Positions 11,377 through 23,169 of a stretch of 64,000 nucleotides of DNA are shown here, one piece after another (the stretch's first letter is position 1; every line of letters begins with the position of its first letter). Under the pieces are notes generated by a model. That model ran no database searches, was not told where the DNA came from, and saw only the letters and a program-made list of their open reading frames with translations. The position numbers and the translations under genes are program-made. The DNA is taken from contig QKWP01001157.1 of the NCBI GenBank assembly GCA_003550325.1, positions 62,001 through 126,000 on the forward strand, read 5' to 3'. This stretch comes from Gigaspora rosea. Taxonomy: Eukaryota; Glomeromycota; Glomeromycetes; Diversisporales; Gigasporaceae.

Positions 11377-12091
11377 TAGTGTTCCGCATGATTCAGACAG
11401 GGCAGGTATTTTTAAAGATCCAGACCTAGTCCAAATATCAGTTCGGATCTAAAGTTAGGGTCTGAACTTGTATCATTTAGATCCGTGAAATTTATTGATG
11501 CTATAGTTGATTTAGCCCTATGTTCTTGCTAAAAAAAAAAAAAAACATGATTAGGGCGCTAACATTTATTACCTAATATCTATTTACTATAGGGGCTTAC
11601 CTCCACCCCCAGGTAAAATCTATAATCAAATTTATCTAAGGTAAGATTTTTCTTGACCCCTACTCTCTAAAATATTACCTAATAAATGTCAGTGCCATTA
11701 TAGATGTTTTCATAAATTCTAGATATAAAATAAACTTTCATAATAACATATTACACAAATAGGTGATAGGTATTATATAATATTAATTATATAATAGCAA
11801 GAATCTGAAGTATTCAAAGATAATGTTAAAGCAAAATTTCCACAAAGGGAAATTATTACAATTGTCTAATTTGTCGATATATTTTATTTCACTCATATTG
11901 GTTGTCCTAAAGTGAAAATCAGCCAATCAGCAATCAGTATTATTCTAATAAGACCAGACCAGGTATTACCTGTGCGGATCTTTGTATAGGTCTTAACACA
12001 TATCAATTCTGATAAATCAAGTGTCCGAACTTAGTCCGTTCAACAGACCGTACTGGACCCAGACTGGACCCAGATCTTTTGCAGAACACTA
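11377..12091. mobile_element. hAT-like non-autonomous element, 715 bases
   Basis: Termini TAGTGTTCCGCA and (inverted) TAGTGTTCTGCA; flanking 8-base duplication ATTAAAAT (11369-11376 and 12092-12099). Copy B has one ATTAAAAT at 35374-35381 and no insert. Eight-base duplications and YAGTGTT-type ends are hAT hallmarks, and ATTAAAAT fits the usual nTnnnnAn pattern. The interior has repeated AGATCC/GGATCT words and a nested inverted repeat, but no transposase. Confidence 0.85.
11553..11697. repeat. Inverted repeat nested in the hAT-like element
   Basis: GGCGCTAACATTTATTA on the left is mirrored by TAATAAATGTCAGTGCC on the right, with a second matching block (GGGGCTTACC / GGTAAG) inside. It looks like an older MITE captured by, or inserted into, the hAT-like element. 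The MITE at 39540-39709 also uses an ATTTATTA end but is not the same. Confidence 0.55.
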
Positions 12092-12552
12092 ATTAAAATC
12101 AACCTAGTAGATCACAAGATATAAGCATTTTGTCTTTATGACTATATAGTATTATTGATCTGTAGGAATTGATATAACAATACAAATTAACTATAACATT
12201 TAATATAGTGATCAGAATTACATAAAACCACCTCTATTCAACTTAGCTCAGATCAGAGCTACTAAAGAACTACTATAGAGCTGCAATCTAATTTGCTAGA
12301 CAATTACTGCAAGCAAATTCATTACATGTAATTCATGTACAGTATGCCATTTTTAAAGAGCATTTATTATATATATGTATATTATTTATTTTATATATTT
12401 TATCTATTTTATATATACTATATATTTTATTAATAGTAATTCCAATATATTTGTTTATAGATATAGCTAATGCTGTATATAAACAAGTGTAAACAATAAT
12501 TTTAGACAATTTTGAACAATTTAGAACAAATAAATAAAGTAAAATTATTTAA

Positions 12553-13084
12553 TTACTGATCCAGATAAGATCTGCAGAATTTTTATATTAGAATTTGGGG
12601 CAAATTACTATGATTTTTATTATATACTGGAATCTGACGTCAGTCCAATGAAAAATATTTTTTTATTAAGTTAATAGCTCATGTCAATTAATTGAAAGTT
12701 GTAGAGCCCACTGAGACGCATCTAATGGTGGTTAGATCATTCAAATCGGCCCAGTGTAAGCTGAGATATTGCTAAAAAACGATTGGCCGACTATATAAAA
12801 TTCCATGTAAACAAACTAAAAATTTTATATAGTCGGTCAGTCGTTTTTTAGCGATATCTCAGCGTATACTGGGCCGATTTGAATAATCTAACCACCATTA
12901 GATGCGCATTAGTGAGCTCTACAACTTTTAATTAATTGACATGAGCTGTTAACTTAATAAAAAAATACTTTTCATTGGACTGACATCAGATTCCAGTATA
13001 CAATAAAAATTTATATTGTACTTATCCCCAAAATTTACTATTGTCCCAATATGGCAATATTGCCGATCTTATCCGGATCATCAA
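12553..13084. mobile_element. Fold-back MITE, TTAA/TA-flanked, copy 1
   Basis: Nearly a complete palindrome: ACTGATCCAGATAAGATC at the left mirrors GATCTTATCCGGATCATC at the right, and the arms continue to a short centre near 12810. TTAA flanks both ends (12549-12552, 13085-13088). TTAA suggests a piggyBac-like mechanism, but a shorter TA duplication (Tc1/mariner) fits equally well. Copy B lacks it. Confidence 0.8.
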
Positions 13085-13850
13085 TTAAAATCTTTATTAA
13101 AATAAGCTATTTTAATTTTAATTAAAATATGTTTAACACATAAAAAAATATAATTTTTTATTTTATATTTAGATATATAGTACTATATCTTTTTTAATTT
13201 TCTTTTATTTTTTTTAATATACTATTTTGTTTATATAGTATGGATCTAAATACTTCTTATTCTAGAGGCTAAATAAGAAAAACTAAAGAAAGGTTAACAG
13301 TTTTGACAAGTCTAACAACTACTAATAGTAAGCTAAAAAAGTGCTTAGTAAATTAAAGAATCTCTAGTAAAAAATAGTTGTTATAGCAAATTGCATATAG
13401 GTACTTTAGTAACTATATGAGTTTTTATTATAAAAGTAGAGATATAATAGTAGTATTTGATATTTGTGTACTATGTAGTAGTACTTATTTTATTCTATAT
13501 ATAATAAAAATAGGATTGCTAAAATTAAAACATTAAAGCATATTATTAATTATATACAAAAATGGTTTATACAAAACGATTTAATCTGTTCTTGCCTCTA
13601 TTAACTAAATTCTAACTAAATTACAACTTAAAGCCCTCTTTACTATATTTTTAACTAATACAATTATTCTTTCATATAATTACACAGTTGGGCACATAGT
13701 GATTATAAATAAATGTGATCATATAAAGATTACCTCTATATAAGAATAAATTATAATTAATATATAAAAAAAGTATCTTAATAGAGATCTTTTTTAAAAA
13801 TTTTATATATAATTATAGATGCTATAAAATTTTGGACATGAGTACTTTAA

Positions 13851-14393
13851 TTACTGATCCGGATAAGATCGGCACTATTTTATATTAGAATTTGGGGAAA
13901 ATTACTATGTTTTTTATTATATGCTGAAATCTGACAGCCGTTACTATGAAAAGTAATTTTTTTATTAAGTTAACAACTCAAGTCAATTAATTAAAAGTTG
14001 TAGAGCTCACTGAGACGCATCTAATGGTAGTTAGATCATTCAAATCGGCCCAGTGTGCGCTAAGATATCATTAAAAAACGATTGGCCGACTATATAAAAT
14101 TTCTAGTGTTTACATAAAATTTTATATAGTCGGCCAAACGTTTTTTAGCAATATCTCAGCATACACTGGGCCGATTTGAATGATCTAAGTACCATTAGAT
14201 GCATCTCAGTGAGCTCTACAATTTTCAATTAATTGACTTGAACATTTAACTTAATAAAAAAAGCATTTTTCATAGTCATGGTTGTCAGATTTCAGCATAT
14301 AATAAAAGTTTATATTGTACTTATCCCCAAAATTTACTATTGTCCCAATATGGTAATAGTGCCGATCTTATCCGGATCATCAATTAAGTATTT
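13851..14393. mobile_element. Fold-back MITE, TTAA/TA-flanked, copy 2
   Basis: Same family as 12553-13084, with TTAA at 13847-13850 and 14394-14397. Copy B shows CTGA at the equivalent place without an insert. Two members of one family only 770 bases apart, both absent from copy B, mean two insertions after the duplication or two precise losses in B. A degenerate relative is seen at 59395-59550 and possibly at 45800-45855. Confidence 0.82.
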
Positions 14394-15484
14394 TTATATT
14401 TCAATTATGTACTCAGCATACTTTTATATAGGGTGTTGTAATTTGAATTGGTTGGGCTATAATCAGTTAACCGATTATAACTAAATAAATTTTGGGTAGC
14501 CAGTTGAATGAATGCTTAATCAGTTAATCTGTATAACTAGTTGAGAATTGGTTAATAAAATGAAATAATATCATAAAAGAGCAAAGGTCCTAAAAAGTTC
14601 TAAAAGAAAATAAATAAACTTAGTAGATGAGACAAAAATTTAAGTAAAGGTCCTAGAATTCCTGAAAGTAAACATGAAGTAATCTTATTCAGTTGAATTA
14701 GTGACACCAAATATTCCAGTTTGGTTAACCTATTAAGAAAAATTATTCAGTTCAAATCACTATACAGTGGTATACTATATTAACAGAGAATATAGTATAA
14801 CCAGCAATAGTCACATTTGCATTAGTCACAATAATGCTATAGTCACCTTAATTTTTCTATTTAATTATATTTACTATAATAAACTTTAGCTCACTTTAGT
14901 TACAATCTTGCAATAGGCACATAGAAAGTCTAATTTTGGCATGTGAATATTGTTGTGTTTAACTGTATAAGTCAGATCTATAGTTGATTAAACATCTATT
15001 GATATTAGAATAATTTATGTGTACTAAGAAACCTACAAGTAATAGTTAGACAAATTAGGTTACTTTAATAATATTTATGTATTAATAATATAAGTTACCT
15101 CTAAAGTTCAAATTTGTATATAATTATTATACTAATAGGAGATATATTTAATATTTGAGTATAAGTTACTATTAGGCCTTTCAAACTAGCAAGAGGTACA
15201 TAGCACAAAAAGGTACCTATATCTAAATTGTTATATAGGTAATCACAACTTTACTAAATAAATCATCTTTTAAATAATAAGTAAATTTGTATCAAAAATA
15301 ATTATATATACAGTCAACTCTATCTAGTCTAAACAGCTAGAACTACTGATTTTACTATATAAAAATTTGAACAAGTTTAGTTCTCAAAAAGTTATATATG
15401 ACTAATCAGAACTTTATAATAAAATTTACAAATGTTCTAGAAGATTTTATTTAGATTAGAGAGAATTTAATATATTCAAATTAG

Positions 15485-17405
15485 AAAGGTGTCAGATTAG
15501 AGAAAAGCACTGTATTTTGAACTTTTTATACAAATTTGAGAACTTTTTATTAGTACAGTTTTTAATAAATATAGCTAAAAAATTAGTAATTTTTTTAAAA
15601 AAACATAAAATAAAGAAATATATTAATGAAATATCAACTAATTTATATAAAAATTTAGAGTAAATGTATTTTGTTCTTCTGAACAATATTTATTATAGCA
15701 TAATAATCAATTTGCATAGTATTATTTTGACTTTATTTTTTTTTTATTTTTTTTTTGTTGTTAAGGTGAGGTCATGCCTTTAACTTTATTGAGTATATAT
15801 TAATTGTTACAATATATTGCTTACAATTATTATACTATCTACTAAGTGTCGAGACTTGGACTATTTTATCAATAACCTAAACCTACCAGAGCCTACCATA
15901 TTCCTATTTATACAGCTAGCCTGGTTTTGGACATTCCTTTTCCCAACCAACAGTTATATTCACATGTCCACCACTTTACCCACATTTCCTACTATCATTA
16001 CTCCCAATTTGGTGTATGTAATTCCAGGTAGGCGCTTGCTGCTTCCAAATTGGTATACCTGTTTTCTTACTAGCGTACTTCTCGGGAGTTCGTATCTCAA
16101 GCCATGCAGCTGCCTCTACCACATTGGGTAAGTATCTCAAGCCTGCATGCTGCCGCAACTAACCGATTTTTCTGTGACTTGGGACCCAGGATTTAACGTT
16201 CCAAATTTAGGAATGTGCGAACGACTGTACTTCCCGCTATGGTGACGAGTACTCAGGCATGTTTCGCCAGAAGCTTCCAGTCCCTGATATAGTTGGATGG
16301 CATCATGAGGCTCGGCCACCCGATTGTACCACTACATGCACTTATACTAGCTATACCTGTTACTGGTGGTCCCAGATCCTCTTAATGTCCTAAGACTCCC
16401 ATATGGGTGCACCCAGAGCTCCGTTGGGCTTTGACATGTACACACCTCCATGCTTCCACTTCTTGTTAGTTGGTCAGTTCCGTCTGCTCTTGTGAAGTTA
16501 ACTAAACCCCAGTACCCAGTCAGTTACTTTTTGGATTCTTTTCCCCAGTCATTCCAGACTACCAATCCAGTTGGCCCGGAAGGATCGGTCTGCCAGGCTT
16601 TAGGCGCCTAAGGTCTCCCTTTCCTTGGTTCATGCTTCTATAACACATGACCTTTTCCTCCGGTGCGACTCCGGCAGCCAGGTTGGTGGGCCCCCTTTGC
16701 CATAGGGGCTCTTGCCATCCAGATTTTCTGGTCAGTCCCCGCCAAGATTCTTTTCCCCGGTACCATCGTAAGTCCAGCTACCTCTCCACTCGGGACTTGC
16801 CAAACAGGTTTCAATTGTTCCGGTCCCTTGAATTTGTCTGTGTAACTTACACAACTACGCCAAAGCTCCCATTCAAGATGGTGGTACCAAGGTTACAGGT
16901 AATATACCCGACTGATCAATGAACAAATGTTACCATAACACAGGTTTATTTTCCAATTCGTCTCCAGTGGGGTTTGAACTCTAGACCTGCTGCTTGGAGT
17001 GGTGACAACCAGATAGCTTCTCTAAGTCGCCACACCCTTTATTATTTTGACTTTAATATATAACATTAATCTATGATTATATATAAAAATTTTTTAAAAT
17101 AAATTTAAAAAAATTTTTATATATGATTATTGATCATTGTGATATATAAAAGTTATAATAATATTATGAGATTGATTATTTTGCAAAAATAAATGTTATT
17201 TGGAAAAAAATACATTTCTCTAAAATTTATATTTAATCTGTTGACATTTCATTAATAGGACTTTTTATTTATATTTCTACAAAAAAATTACAAAATTTTT
17301 GTAAATATAAAAATGAAAAACTGTACTAATAAAAGTTATCTGATTTGTATAAAACTTTCAGAGCAGGTATATTTTGTGCTTTTAATATAACTTTATTAAA
17401 TATTT
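15485..17405. repeat. AT-rich inverted repeat split by a retroposon
   Basis: 15490-15690 and 17195-17400 are imperfect reverse complements; for instance AGTACAGTTTTTAATAAATA on the left matches the inverse of AAAACTGTACTAATAAAAG on the right. The GC-richer retroposon at 15736-17039 lies between the arms. Confidence 0.5.
15736..17039 (-). mobile_element. tRNA-headed retroposon, about 1.3 kb
   Basis: The block is flanked by a direct repeat TATTATTTTGACTTTA (15720-15735 and 17040-17055), the size of LINE-mediated target duplications. On the minus strand it starts at about 17039 with GGGTGTGGCGACTTAGAGAA, which resembles a tRNA 5' half with box A. About 45 bases on it has GAGTTCAAACCCC, a good box B. 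It ends in an A-tract interrupted by a T (poly-T on the plus strand at 15736-15757). The base composition is clearly GC-richer than its surroundings. No reverse transcriptase or long frame is present. It resembles an over-long SINE; a snapped-back composite is possible. Confidence 0.65.
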
Positions 17406-17579
17406 ATTATGCATAAAAATCTATTTAAATAGTATTATTTTGACTTTTGTAAATAGCAACAATTAATAATCATATATAAAATTTTTTAAAATTAAAAATT
17501 CTAATATACAAACATTTATTATTGCTATATAAATGTTAAATAATACTAGCAAATTAATTTTTATACAATAAGAATAATG

Positions 17580-18260
17580 TAAATTTTTATAATAAAAATG
17601 TAGTTTTTGATAATATAATTTTTGCCCAGTATATTATTTTGGTATAATTTTATACTGGCCAAAATTTTATAATAAATCGAAATTTGCTAATGATTATCAT
17701 AAAATTGTTATGTATCCTACTATGTAATTTGCAAATAAGCGTAAATTTTTGAATTTGATAGAAAATATAACTCTATATCAAAGTTATTTAACATTTCAAA
17801 ATTAGACTTTTTGTATAAGTGCAAAATAATATCTAAAAGTGTAATTTTGAATTTTGATTGGATTAAGTTTAATCCTGGCTATTATTCAAACAATGCCCTA
17901 GGCATTATTTTGTATTTATACAATTTAATATCTATTTCTAGTTTAGTGCAACTGTGTTGCATAGCTACTTATTTAGTATTTTTTTTAAAAATATATTATA
18001 GCCAAAACTCTTGTGATCTGGTGATTGAATTATATATTTTAAAACTATGCAGATCTGGTTACTAGATTATAAGAATTTTGACTATAAAAATTATACAATA
18101 GTTGCTCATTATTAAAGAAATATTATATAGTTATTGTATAGATGATTTTAAATATCATGAATATTTTTCTAATCACATGCTAATGTAAAATTTGATTGGC
18201 TGAGAATTGGCCAATCAAATGTTATAGCTAGCATGTGATAAGAAAAATATTTACGATTGT
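17580..18260. repeat. Dispersed repeat, unoccupied copy, plus hairpins
   Basis: 17580-17975 is a diverged copy of 21990-22920, sharing a palindrome with TTTTGCCCAGTATA, a TTTAATCCTGGCTATTATT block and a terminal GTTGCATAGCTACTTA. It lacks the element found at 22273-22831. 18000-18080 and 18165-18255 form additional hairpins, the second with arms ATTTTTCTAATCACATGCTA and its inverse around GATTGGC. 17410-17580 and 18260-18630 show nothing else. Confidence 0.55.
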
Positions 18261-18631
18261 GTAAACTAATCCTATACTAATAACGATATTATTGTATAGT
18301 TGTCTAACGATTGAAAGTCCGATTTGGTTTCAGATATACAATATGGAAAAAAATTGGACATTCATATCATAAGCATCTATACAATAATATAAAAATCACT
18401 TAGCATTATATCCTTTAACCTTGTTAATATATTAAAATTACAACTATAATTTTTACTTCTACAACAAGTGGTACTATTTTCCACAAATTACAGTATATAA
18501 CTCTCTAACTCTAACTACATCAAAACTGCTTTAGTGATCCCAAAATCAGAATCAAAATAAAGACAATCAAATTTTGCTTAAAGCTTCATAACTTGATTAA
18601 ATTAAAATTTATTTGTCATTCTAATATTACC

Positions 18632-21424
18632 AATTAGAATCTAATACTTCTGTGTTTCAATTTAACCAATTTTCTTGAAGCTGATTTATGTTTACACTTG
18701 TATTCAATAGTCATACCACGTGAAGTCTCTTGAGATATTGAGATATTATTTCTTCCCTGTGAAATTAACCAAAATAAAAAATTGAAAACTTATAAATGTC
18801 AAAATAAATTACATTGGAAAAATGCTTACATTGAGGTAGTTCGCATGAAAGTTTTCGAATCTTTATAATGTGATCTAAGAAAACAAGTGCACACTAAGTT
18901 ACAATAAGTCACTATATTTACGTGTTCACATTATGACCAAAGTATATACAACCTTGTAGACAATGACACATCTTCAAAATGAAAAAAATCATTGGACCAG
19001 ATGCTGATCCTATTCCAACTTGTGGTTTGATCCGTTATTTTAGAGAACGCTTTAAAAATATCCTTTATACACATGATAAAAGTTCATAAATAGAGTTATT
19101 TCAAACAAAAGCAAATAGATATAAATGGATATGAAAATATCGAAGGTTTTTCGTCACTCATCAAATCTTCCATTTGAACTTCTTCGCATTCCTCGCTCTC
19201 TGTATTCTCACCAAAAAGCAAAAAGGAGTTGCAGCTATAATATAATAGTATTTCGTTCAGATAACCATACACGTAAATCATTTTAGAGTTCTTTATGAAT
19301 GTCTATCTTACTCTTTAAAATGCTTGGTTCAAACATTATCTTTAAATCAGCACTTATTTCGATCTTTACGTCTTTTGATACTTGAGGTAAAGGCTGTGAT
19401 GGCGTTGTTGTGGACTCGACCATAGATTCTACAAATGATGAATACATATATTACAGTTTCATATATATAAATTTTTTAGATTTGGAATATATACTTGATC
19501 ACTATCCAGTTTGAGATTTTTCGCTCAGGGTCAACGACTGAAAAACGCCATTTATTTACAAACTTTTTAGGATCAGATTTTTTCAGATCATAACCCAGAA
19601 GCCCTTTTGAGATTCCAATCAGTTTTGTTTTCTTTTTTGACAGTACTCGATCTATATCATCATTTTGCACGATATTATTTTCATCGGTATCATTATTTTC
19701 ATCGTCACTAACAAAATCGCTGGTCAATTTGAACCGGTCATCACAACAAAAATTTTTTTTGAAGGTTGAGACGTTCTTGTCTGACTCGCCTTCAAATATT
19801 GAATTAATTGCTATATCTGCAAGTTACAACTTTCGATTAAAAATTATGAAATTTCATCAACATATAATGCTTCAATAATTTTTTCAGTACTCAAGGTTGG
19901 TTTTTTCATTGTGATTATATTTTTTATCCGAATCAAACTAATTGAAATTGTCAAATACTTCTGGCGCTAGATCATTATCAGAAAATATTATATGACTTCT
20001 GTGAAAGCTATGAATTATTAGGTTAAAATAAATAAATAAAATAAACTAAAAATATTTAATAATTGTTGATCCATCATCCTTTCTTAACGCTTGAGTAATT
20101 TTGTCCTTTTCTGCCAATGCACATTGCTTTATTGCCTCTAAACGAACTTTATTCTATTGTTCCTAATCATAGGAATAATTTAGATTGAAAATATAAAGTG
20201 GGATATTAAATGGTATTATATTACCTGCTTTGATGCGACTTTATTCTTCAATTTCTTGAGACTATCAATAATAGATTGTGGTAATTTATCCAGCTATTTA
20301 TCTGGTGATGGGATGGATATTCAAATTCTGCCCTTCTGCATTTCGTTCATTTTTAACATAGGATAATTTTGATATTTTTTATACCGAATATATCTAATAA
20401 ATTATTTTATTTTGAAGTCATACCATTTTCGCTTGTACTATTGTCATTTTAATGCTTTTTTTTTCATCATCGATAAGTTTATAAAATCGTTATAAAAATA
20501 TGTTAACTGATCGAGCGGCTTCAGTTTTACATCTATTGTGTTATTCAAAAATTTTGGAGATTAATTTTATACAGGCTTGGATCAATAATAAGCTGAACAT
20601 GCAATAAAATAGTAACGCATAAGTGACCGACATGAAATCTAATGAGTTGTTCATTCACCTTTGTTCCGTTATTTCTTCTGATGCACTTTACTGAGACTGA
20701 ACGACCATATTTAGATTTTTCCATCCCTTTACTCAGATTTTTTGAAATAAAAGAATTATGATTGTTTATTGTCAGCTAACCTTTCTTCCATTAATATTAT
20801 TGTCTGTTACCAAACTCATATCTTCAGCAAACATTGTATCCTTATTTCTATGTCTACATTGTTTAGGGTCTAATGGTGACAAATTACTTAAAGTCTTTTC
20901 ATTTTTTCATTCTTCTTTTAACCTTTTTGTTATAAAAATTTAAGTAGTTGCTGTTTGTAATATGATCAATCTTTCTGATTAAATTATAATTATTAAAATT
21001 AAAATTGCCTTTGTTTATAGTCAGGCTTAGTGTTTGAATCTTTAATGCAATTCCTTTCTATTTTGCACTATTAAAAAGGTCATGCCTTTATTATTATCGA
21101 TAAAAATTTAACTTACAAATTACAAATTGAATTAAACTTTTATTCTTTATAATTTGATAAAAAGCATGAAAAAGTTTAATTGTACATTTTTTCCAGTTAT
21201 CTGCAGTACTCTCAATAGTAACATAAGCAAACCCTCTACAGTCTCCTAATGTAAAAGCCAAATCATAAAAATAATGAACACTACATTTAGTGATATAACA
21301 TACTTTTTCTGAAAGAATTTACCTGTGCGCGACCAAAACGACATTTAAGATCATTTTCGGTTCAGTTATATATCTGGTTAGACCACCGATATAGGCGCGT
21401 CTACTTAAAGATTCGTCTGTACAT
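18632..21424 (-). pseudogene. NOL8-like nucleolar RRM protein, decayed
   Basis: Pieces of one protein appear in order on the minus strand. An RRM has RNP2 AYIGGL (about 21390) and RNP1 RGFAYVTI (about 21225), separated by a 77-base intron. Next comes KYGRSVSVKCIRRNNGTK with DPSLYKINLQNF (about 20720-20550). A helical segment RLEAIKQCALAEKDKITQAL follows (about 20140), then FEGE and DDRFKLTSDFVSDDE (about 19780-19700). VSKDVKIEISADLKIMFE ends in a stop at 19283, FLLFGENTESEE follows, and a basic tail TIEYKCKHKSASRKLVKLKH runs near 18700-18640. This order matches NOL8, an RRM protein of 60S ribosome biogenesis. In-frame stops interrupt the exons (two look like CAG to TAG), the start codon is followed by an extra base, and exon phases fail to close. 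A functional copy presumably exists elsewhere. Confidence 0.6.
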
Positions 21425-21989
21425 AACAAACACTACTTAACAACGTAATTGATAATTTTACAATGAACGCAAATGTTTACCTATGGCCACGCTCTGTCCG
21501 ACATATTTTTTTTCACTAATAATAAAAAATTATTATATATCAGAAGCAAGGTATTTTTGAGTGCGTGCGAGAGGGGTTTTTTTAAATGGTGTGATATTTA
21601 TAGAGTTTATTTATACCAGGAACAGAGTGATATATATCATGAAGTGTATGGTTTATAAATATTTTAGTGATGTACGTCAGCAAAGTCTTATAATTGATTG
21701 GACAATGCATTAAACGTAATGAAATTTGAAATTCTGCATCTCATAATACTATATTTATTTATCGTATGAGAATTGTTTAACCTTTAACAGTTTTTCTTTT
21801 GAATAAAGTACATAACGATCACTATAAAAAAAGTCTTTTTATTATTGTCTTTCGGTAAAGTACTAACTAAATATGCAGTGATCTTTTTTTTATTACTGGA
21901 ATTTAAAATACGTAAAATGGATTTACTACCTTGCAACGCAGGTTTACCCTAATGTGAAAATAATTGCTGATTTAATATAATTATCAAAA
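21425..21989. other. Intergenic AT-rich DNA
   Basis: 5' side of the NOL8-like relic. Short open frames here have no recognisable motif and look fortuitous. Confidence 0.45.
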
Positions 21990-22920
21990 TTACAGTAAAT
22001 TTGGTAATAAAAATATAGTTTTTGATAATACAATTTTTGGCCAGTATATCGTTTAATATACCGGCCAAAAATTTTATTATCAAAAAATAATAATCCTACT
22101 AATTTGCAAATTAGCTGTAAATATTTGAATTCAATACAAAATATAACTATCTATATCGGAGTTATTCAACACTACCAAATTAGACTTTCCCTATAAATGC
22201 GAAATAACTCCTATAAGTGTTCTGAATTTTGATCAAATTAAGCTTAATCCTGGTCATTATTTGGATAATGCCCCTATAAAAAAAGTGGTCCGGGGTGTTG
22301 TATGGGTCAGTGCCAGGAATATACAAAATGACACAGTCGGAGTGATATTACGACAGAAGGTGGCACATTATGTCATGTTATACGTAATGGCACCTTCATT
22401 TCACGGAATATATGTGTCAACGGTGATACATGTTGGTTCGTTTTATGAAGAGTAAAAGGTCAATATACGATTTTTTTAAAAAAATTGCGATATCTCATAA
22501 TTTCGTTAATGAAGCTGCTCTGGGCTACAAAATTTGAATACATGGCAATTTGTTTGTTCATATTATATTGATCTGATATAAATTTATGTAATCTACTTGT
22601 AATATTTTTTTTATCACAGTGGTATAGCACGTTACTTCACGTTAATTACCCATGCAAAAACGTGTCATTTGGACTACTAAAGTGTTGCAAAACCCTAGTC
22701 ATTAATGGCCCAATTAGTATGGGTATACAGTCCACAACAGGCCAAAAATCTGTGCCAATCCAAGTCTCTTACGTACAAAATCCTGGTTTATCCGTGCCGT
22801 TCCACCGCCAAATATACATTTTTCTTATAGGGCCCCTAGGTGTTATTTTCATTTACAGTTTATCATCCATTCCCAGTTTAGTGCGACTGCATTGCGCAGC
22901 TACTTAGTGTGTTATCTTGG
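21990..22920. repeat. Dispersed repeat, occupied copy
   Basis: Paralogue of 17580-17975, with the palindrome TTTTTGGCCAGTATA / TATACCGGCCAAAAA at 22040-22080. It is interrupted by the element at 22273-22831. It ends with GCGACTGCATTGCGCAGCTA, an imperfect hairpin sequence also seen at 46593 and 49916. Confidence 0.6.
22273..22831. mobile_element. Non-autonomous DNA element, 559 bases
   Basis: Ends CCTATAAAAAAAGTG and (inverted) CCTATAAGAAAAATG; flanking GCC on both sides (22270-22272 and 22832-22834). The related repeat at 17580-17975 runs straight through this site (AATGCCCTAGGC). The 64-codon frame inside has no recognisable motif. The terminal repeat is short, about 13-15 bases, and the superfamily is undecided. 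Confidence 0.6.
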
Positions 22921-23169
22921 AAGATTATTAGTTTAATTATTTGATTTATTTAGCTGTTTGCGCAACTATTACATGTGTTTAACATTCTTACAAATTAATT
23001 ATCAGCGTTTGATATATTAATTTTAATTGTAAGTTTTGTATAATTTTTTCACATTCAATTATTACCTGTAATTCGAAATTATTTATTTACATTAATTATT
23101 ATTTATCGTTTATTAAATTAAATGACAAAAAAGGTCATAATCTTGTGAATTAAAAATCAATTCTCAATG

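Larger units (their letters stand above)
6275..15065. repeat. Segmental duplication, copy A
   Basis: This stretch aligns colinearly and in the same orientation with 29613-38545, about 23.3 kb downstream. Homology starts at GTTAAAATTAAAAAATTAA and fades after ACAAATTAGGTT. Copy A alone carries the insertions at 7006-7082, 11377-12091, 12553-13084 and 13851-14393, plus about 170 bases near 14780-14965. Copy B alone carries those at 33668-33983, 34835-35188 and about 35685-37130. No regular gene other than the kinase-TPR lies inside. Confidence 0.9.

Noticed and set aside
16960..17040. Functional tRNA gene on the minus strand
   Set aside because: Box A and box B are recognisable, but the acceptor stem does not pair and the segment sits at the head of a retroposon with target duplications.
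18979..19089. Plus-strand 36-codon frame starting MKKIIGPDADPIPTCGLIRY
   Set aside because: It lies within the minus-strand NOL8-like relic, and the minus frame here also reads sensibly (FFHFEDVSLSTR). No partner exon exists on the plus strand.
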